Source: an uncultured Marvinbryantia sp. (GTDB taxonomy: Bacteria > Bacillota > Clostridia > Lachnospirales > Lachnospiraceae). From it: DNA of 10,708 nt. Location: positions 1 through 10,708 of the forward strand of contig CANQJX010000043.1 in assembly GCA_947624335.1 (NCBI GenBank), written 5' to 3'. The notes below the pieces were generated by a model. The model worked only from the letters and a program-made list of their open reading frames with translations, was not told the DNA's origin and ran no database searches. Position numbers and translations under genes: made by a program. Positions 6,925 to 10,708 of this stretch are shown here, piece by piece (the first letter of the stretch is position 1; every line of letters starts with the position of its first letter).

Positions 6925-7071
6925 TCAAAAAGAATTTTCGCTCTGCCCCAGGACTTCAAACAGCGACATCTGGCGGTACGAATCTTCCGCGCGGTGCGCA
7001 ATCTGCCAGTTTTCCCTCCGGTTTGTGTCCGTCAGTTGTCTTGTAATATAATTTTCCTCAATCGTGGTATG
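6925..7071 (-). pseudogene. In-frame open tail after the radical SAM stop codon, with QMSLF motif
   Basis: Directly after the TAA (7072-7074) the same frame stays open for 48 codons and ends with TGA at 6925-6927, 22 nt before the DUF4130 start. It begins HTTIEENYITRQLTD and contains RQMSLFEVLG. No ATG, GTG or TTG occurs in frame before the Met in QMSLF (codon 35), so it cannot easily be a separate gene. Its residue composition looks protein-like, and QMSLF (6958-6972) fits the beta sliding clamp motif QL(S/D)LF. The simplest reading is the former C-terminus of the radical SAM protein, now cut off by one nonsense codon. Sequencing error or readthrough are alternatives. Confidence 0.6.
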
Positions 7072-8394
7072 TTACATCATTTTCCCATCGCATGTGAGAA
7101 AATAATGCGCCCTTTTCAGCACCACGCCCATTCGCTTCAGATGCGCAAAGTCCAGTTTTCCATACCGCCGGGATTGTACGATCCGCAGGGCGGACTTTGG
7201 TCCCACGCCGGGCACGCGCAGAAGCGTTTCGTATTGCGCCGTGTTCACTTCCACCGGAAACCGTTCCAGATGACGTAAGGCCCAGTCGCATTTGGGATCC
7301 AGTTCCTCATTGAAATTGGGGCGCTGTTCGCTTAAAAGCTCGTCCGCGGAAAAACCGTAAAAGCGCAGGAGCCAGTCCGCCTGATAAAGACGGTGTTCCC
7401 TGAGAAGCGGCACCGGCGTATCCGGCGCGGGAAGCGCGCCGTCCTCATTCAGCGGCACATACGCGGAATAAAACACGCGTTTTAAATCGTAGTTCTGATA
7501 CAGGTATTGGGTGGTTCTGAGCAGATGATAGTCTGTTTCCGGCGTCGCCCCAATAATCATCTGCGTACTCTGTCCGGCGGGAACGAACGGCTGCTTCCAT
7601 TCCGTCTTTCCCATTTTCTGCAACGCATACGTCTTTGTCCCCTGCGTCTTCGCCGGCTGTGTATTTCCCGCGACGCGGCCGGTCTGCTCCAGCCGCTCTT
7701 TGGAGAAAATACTGCCGGTAAGATAACGGTTTGAGCGGCTGCGCTCCATTTGCGCGCTTTTTCCGGCCGCAAGGCGGTGCTGCGCGATGGTGTCCGCCAT
7801 CATCCGCATCGGACGTAAAATCATGTTGTGGTTTTTATTCGGCGCAAGCTTTTTCATGCTCTCTCCTGTGGGAAGCTCCAGATTTATGCTCATGCGGTCC
7901 GCCAGATAACCGGCCGCCGCAAGCAGTTCGTCGGGCGCGCCCGGTATCGCCTTTACATGAATATATCCGTTGAAATGATAGACGTTGCGCAGAAGATAGA
8001 GCGTCTCGCAGAGCCGCTCCATGGTAAAGGCCGGGCTGTTCCAGACGCCGGAGCTTAAAAACAATCCTTCGATATAATTGCGCCGGTAAAACTCCGTGGT
8101 CAGTTCGCAGACCTCCCGCGGGGTAAACGCCGCGCGCGCAATGTCGTTTGTACAGCGGTTGATACAATATTTGCAGTCGTATATACAGTGATTGGTCAAA
8201 AGAATCTTGAGCAGCGAAATGCACCGCCCGTCCGAGGCAAAGCTGTGACAGATGCCCGCCGCGACCGCGTTTCCCAGACAGCCTTTCCTGCCCCGCCTGT
8301 CCGCGCCGCTCGACGTACACGCCACGTCATACTTTGCGCCGTCCGCCAGAATATGAAGTTTTTCCTGCAAAGACAATTCTGACGCAATCTTCAT
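7072..8394 (-). CDS. Putative DNA modification/repair radical SAM protein with helix-hairpin-helix
   Basis: A 440-aa protein of the family annotated as TIGR03916. Near the N-terminus it has KYDVACTSSG (21-30) and GICHSFASDGRCISLLK (47-63), followed by the radical SAM cluster motif CxxxCxxC at C70, C74 and C77 (NHCIYDCKYC). Further conserved stretches are FVPAGQSTQMIIGATPETD (270-288) and a helix-hairpin-helix VPGVGPKSALRIVQSR (393-408), the usual non-specific DNA-binding element. A lysine- and glutamine-rich stretch at about 212-268 looks like an insertion. The ATG follows AGAGGA. The reaction and DNA substrate are not known; SAM cleavage to a 5'-deoxyadenosyl radical is expected. It leads a two-gene operon behind a promoter with two LexA-type boxes. 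The TAA stop may be premature: the frame continues open with a clamp-binding-like motif. Confidence 0.92.
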   Translation of the reverse strand: MKIASELSLQEKLHILADGAKYDVACTSSGADRRGRKGCLGNAVAAGICHSFASDGRCISLLKILLTNHCIYDCKYCINRCTNDIARAAFTPREVCELTTEFYRRNYIEGLFLSSGVWNSPAFTMERLCETLYLLRNVYHFNGYIHVKAIPGAPDELLAAAGYLADRMSINLELPTGESMKKLAPNKNHNMILRPMRMMADTIAQHRLAAGKSAQMERSRSNRYLTGSIFSKERLEQTGRVAGNTQPAKTQGTKTYALQKMGKTEWKQPFVPAGQSTQMIIGATPETDYHLLRTTQYLYQNYDLKRVFYSAYVPLNEDGALPAPDTPVPLLREHRLYQADWLLRFYGFSADELLSEQRPNFNEELDPKCDWALRHLERFPVEVNTAQYETLLRVPGVGPKSALRIVQSRRYGKLDFAHLKRMGVVLKRAHYFLTCDGKMM

Positions 8395-8464
8395 CCCGTT
8401 TCCTCTTTTCCCCGCCGCGGCCAGATCCGCCAGGCCGTTCTGTCATCCGTTTGTTTTGCAAAAA

Positions 8465-8476
8465 GAACGTTTGTTC
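8465..8476. promoter_or_regulatory. LexA-type operator box, start-site proximal
   Basis: GAACGTTTGTTC fits GAAC-N4-GTTC, the core of the Gram-positive LexA (DinR) box. It lies at and just downstream of the predicted transcription start (near 8477) of the radical SAM operon, where bound repressor would block RNA polymerase. Confidence 0.8.
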
Positions 8477-8483
8477 TATTTTT

Positions 8484-8512
8484 ATTATAGAACAAACGTT
8501 CGATAAAAGCAA
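8484..8512 (-). promoter_or_regulatory. Promoter of the radical SAM/DUF4130 operon
   Basis: On the minus strand TTGCTT (8507-8512) and consensus TATAAT (8484-8489) are separated by 17 nt. The predicted start is near 8477, giving a leader of about 80 nt. The spacer holds one LexA-type box and the start site a second, so the promoter should be repressed by LexA and induced by DNA damage. The -35 is only 18 nt past the kinase stop codon. Confidence 0.8.
8490..8501. promoter_or_regulatory. LexA-type operator box, in the promoter spacer
   Basis: GAACAAACGTTC (CGAACGTTTGTTC on the minus strand) fits GAAC-N4-GTTC and lies between the -35 and -10 elements. It is an exact inverted copy of the second box, centre to centre 25 bp away. 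Confidence 0.82.
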
Positions 8513-8530
8513 GTGTTTTTCCGCCGTTTT

Positions 8531-10708
8531 TTACGAATTTCCAATCTGCCGAAAACAGATCATCACTTTAAACAAATCGCCGTCCACATAGACCCGGAAG
8601 TCTCCGTCCTGAAGTTCCGTAAGACTTTTGGCAATCGACAGCCCCAGGCCGCTCCCTTCGGTGTTTCTCGCCACGTCTCCCCGGATAAAGCGTTCTGTCA
8701 GTTCGTCTGCGGAAATATTCAGCGGCTGCGCGGAAATATTTTTGATGAAAAAGGCCGCATTTCCCTGCCCGGTATCCATGTCGATATAGACGCGCGTCCC
8801 CTCCATCGCATACTTGACAATATTATTAAATACATTTTCCAGAACGCGCCATGTCTGCTGCCCGTCGGCGTGAATCAGCACTGCCGTCTGCGGCAGGTTG
8901 CTTACGATTTCCAGTTTTCTTTCTTTAAATTTCTCGTCAAATTCGCCGCAGACCTGATGGATGATCTCTAAAAAATCCAGATCGGCCATATTCAGATTAA
9001 TATTGCCGGTGCTTGCCTTAGACGCTTCCACCACGTCTTCCGTAAGCGTCTTCAGACGCTGCGCCTTTTTTTCCAGCACCTCAATGTAGCCCTGCAGCTT
9101 CGGATCCTGCAGATTTTCCCGTTTTAAAAGATCCACATAGTTCACAATGGATGTCAGGGGGGTTTTGATATCATGCGATACGTTTGTAATCAGTTCCGTT
9201 TTCATACGCTCATTTTTTAAGCTGTTTTCTACCGCGGCGTCCAGTCCGTCTCCGATGTGGTTGATATACTCCGCCATCATCCTCTGCTCTCCTTTAAGCG
9301 GATCCAGCGGGATCTTATATTGCAGATCTCCGCCCGTGATCTTCTTTAACCCTTTTAGGATCGACGCCTGCGCGTTGGCGTTTTTCAGGGCAAAAACCAG
9401 TACCACAACCGCCATCACCAGCACAAGCAGAAGAAACGCGTCGATATCGTTCAGGCAGGCGGCGCCGAAAATGGCCAAAAGAAGATACGCGCACACCGCC
9501 GCCGTTACTTTTATCTTGCCCGGCGTGCGCTCCGCAAACAGTTGAAAGAACCCGCGCACCTGCTGCACAATCCGTCTGAAAAGGCTGTCCTTCCAAAGTG
9601 AATTCGCCTTGATCCTGCGCACAAGGCTCAGAAATCCGATCAAAAACAGGACGATCGTAAACGCCGCAAAACCGGCGGCGCAAAACAGGGCGACGCCGTC
9701 GTCCGATTCGGCCGCGCCTGCATACATCCATTCTTCCAGCAGGCGGTATGCGCCGCTTGTCACAAGCATCCAGACCCCGGCCACCAGAAGCGCCGAAAGT
9801 TCCGTAAACCATTTGTCAAACGCGCACAGGTGCAGCTCTTCGATTTCGCGTTGCCTTCCCGCAACCACCGTCAGCCAGACCAGGCAGACCATAAACAGGA
9901 TCGTGCAGGAAATACCCGCCGCCATCAGCGGGCGCACCCAGCGCGTATATGTCCGGTACTCCCTGGCGCTCATGGCATAGCTGTCCTCAATCGGGAAGGA
10001 GGTATCGACAAAGAGCGCAATCTCATAATCCTCTTCCCCCAATTGTTCTTTTACCATCTGATGCCACGGCTGCAGATAGGTATTCAGATTTGTCTCGCAT
10101 TCCGACAGCGTGGGGCGGATAATGATATACGCGTCGTTTTTCTGCTGCAATTGCCGGATCGCTTCGGCCCGCTGCGAATACCGCACCGCCTGCGCGCGGT
10201 TTGTATGGATTTTCCATTTCTTCGTATCCGCGACCAGATAGGTGAGGTTGGTATTTCCGGCGCGCATCCCGTCCAGCTTCTCCGCGCAGGCCTGCGCATA
10301 CTGCGTCTGCGTAAGCAGCGTCTCCAGCGCGTTCACCGCTTCCTGCAATCTCCCGTTCCACCTGTCGCTCCTGTTTACAATATCCAGAATGCCGCCCGCG
10401 CCAACCGGAGAATAGCGTTCCTGTATTCCCAGCGGACCATAATTCCAAAAATCCGCATACCGGATTTCTCCTTTTTCATTTACAATGGTCTGATATACCG
10501 TGGAAAACTGGCCGCTGCGCAGAGCGGCGAGCGTCTCCATCGTATAGCTCTGCGCATACGTTTTATCCTCGTCGGAGGCGCCCGGAATGACAAAAGACAG
10601 CTCGCCGTCCGTAAACATGCGGGCAAATTCATCATAATCATAGTAGCCATACCTTCCGTCCGGCTGCCTGCACACGATCACGCTGCTGTCGTCCGCGGGA
10701 TCCATGCT
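8531..10708 (-). CDS. Membrane sensor histidine kinase, N-terminus outside the window
   Basis: At least 725 codons of a two-component sensor kinase. Numbering from the Met at 10703-10705, residues 1-257 form a large region with coiled-coil character (RYSQRAEAIRQLQQK), probably extracytoplasmic sensing. About five hydrophobic segments follow (roughly 258-283, 303-320, 337-363, 398-417, 422-440). Then come a HAMP-like linker (ILKGLKKITGGDLQYKIP), the H box VSHDIKTPLTS with phosphoacceptor His511, the N box ENVFNNIVKYA (623-633) and the G box GSGLGLSIAKSL (684-695). The first transmembrane helix expected before the sensing region is missing, and the frame is open to the window edge, so the Met at 10705 is probably not the start. 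The response regulator gene would be expected just upstream, outside the window. The ligand is not known. Confidence 0.93.
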   Translation of the reverse strand, partial: SMDPADDSSVIVCRQPDGRYGYYDYDEFARMFTDGELSFVIPGASDEDKTYAQSYTMETLAALRSGQFSTVYQTIVNEKGEIRYADFWNYGPLGIQERYSPVGAGGILDIVNRSDRWNGRLQEAVNALETLLTQTQYAQACAEKLDGMRAGNTNLTYLVADTKKWKIHTNRAQAVRYSQRAEAIRQLQQKNDAYIIIRPTLSECETNLNTYLQPWHQMVKEQLGEEDYEIALFVDTSFPIEDSYAMSAREYRTYTRWVRPLMAAGISCTILFMVCLVWLTVVAGRQREIEELHLCAFDKWFTELSALLVAGVWMLVTSGAYRLLEEWMYAGAAESDDGVALFCAAGFAAFTIVLFLIGFLSLVRRIKANSLWKDSLFRRIVQQVRGFFQLFAERTPGKIKVTAAVCAYLLLAIFGAACLNDIDAFLLLVLVMAVVVLVFALKNANAQASILKGLKKITGGDLQYKIPLDPLKGEQRMMAEYINHIGDGLDAAVENSLKNERMKTELITNVSHDIKTPLTSIVNYVDLLKRENLQDPKLQGYIEVLEKKAQRLKTLTEDVVEASKASTGNINLNMADLDFLEIIHQVCGEFDEKFKERKLEIVSNLPQTAVLIHADGQQTWRVLENVFNNIVKYAMEGTRVYIDMDTGQGNAAFFIKNISAQPLNISADELTERFIRGDVARNTEGSGLGLSIAKSLTELQDGDFRVYVDGDLFKVMICFRQIGNS

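Larger units (their letters stand above)
8465..8501 (-). terminator. Perfect 14-bp inverted repeat with U5: likely terminator of the histidine kinase transcript
   Basis: Arms at 8488-8501 and 8465-8478 are perfectly complementary over 14 bp, separated by 9 nt. On the minus strand the second arm is followed immediately by five T (8464-8460). It starts 29 nt after the kinase stop codon, a normal place for an intrinsic terminator. The stem is AT-rich for a terminator, and the same sequence forms the two LexA-type boxes. Confidence 0.6.

Noticed and set aside
6903..7001. Longer start for the DUF4130 protein at 7001
   Set aside because: The extra 33 residues are basic and unlike the family, there is a much better ribosome binding site before 6902, and the same DNA encodes the open tail of the radical SAM frame in another frame.
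8465..8501. TetR-type operator or transposon end as the meaning of the inverted repeat
   Set aside because: Each half is itself a GAAC-N4-GTTC LexA-type box, it sits exactly on a promoter, and no regulator or transposase gene is adjacent.

Overview
The window reads as a moderate-GC Firmicutes chromosome, most likely Clostridia and probably Lachnospiraceae. The assignment rests on clostridial-type S10, L3 and L4 proteins, strong GGAGG ribosome binding sites, a type III pantothenate kinase, a VanS-like histidine kinase, and LexA boxes of the Gram-positive GAAC-N4-GTTC type. No tRNA, rRNA, CRISPR array or insertion sequence was seen.

Layout, left to right. Positions 1-1260 hold the start of the S10 ribosomal operon on the minus strand: rpsJ, rplC, and rplD (cut by the window edge). 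Positions 1261-1735 are a divergent intergenic region. It holds a strong rpsJ promoter, a leader of about 230 nt with inverted repeats, a pair of 30-bp direct repeats, and a promoter for the plus-strand gene. Positions 1736-2617 (plus) encode a class I SAM-dependent methyltransferase, which meets the next gene tail to tail with a 20-bp overlap. Positions 2598-5933 (minus) are a likely three-gene operon: coaX, then a 640-residue protein with a ParB-like N-terminus and a BMP/Med-like C-terminus but no signal peptide, then a small metallophosphoesterase coupled to it by an ATGA overlap.

Positions 6147-8512 (minus) are the most interesting part. They carry a two-gene operon made of a putative DNA modification/repair radical SAM protein with a helix-hairpin-helix and a DUF4130 partner protein. 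Its promoter (TTGCTT-N17-TATAAT) holds two LexA-type boxes, one between -35 and -10 and one at the start site, so the pair looks SOS-induced. The two boxes are inverted copies within a 14-bp perfect inverted repeat that is followed by five T on the minus strand, so the same DNA may also terminate the kinase transcript arriving from upstream. The radical SAM frame ends at TAA but continues open for 48 codons, with a beta-clamp-binding-like QMSLF, to a TGA 22 nt before the DUF4130 start. This suggests a C-terminal tail cut off by a nonsense codon.

Positions 8531-10708 (minus) are most of a multi-pass membrane sensor histidine kinase whose N-terminus lies outside the window.
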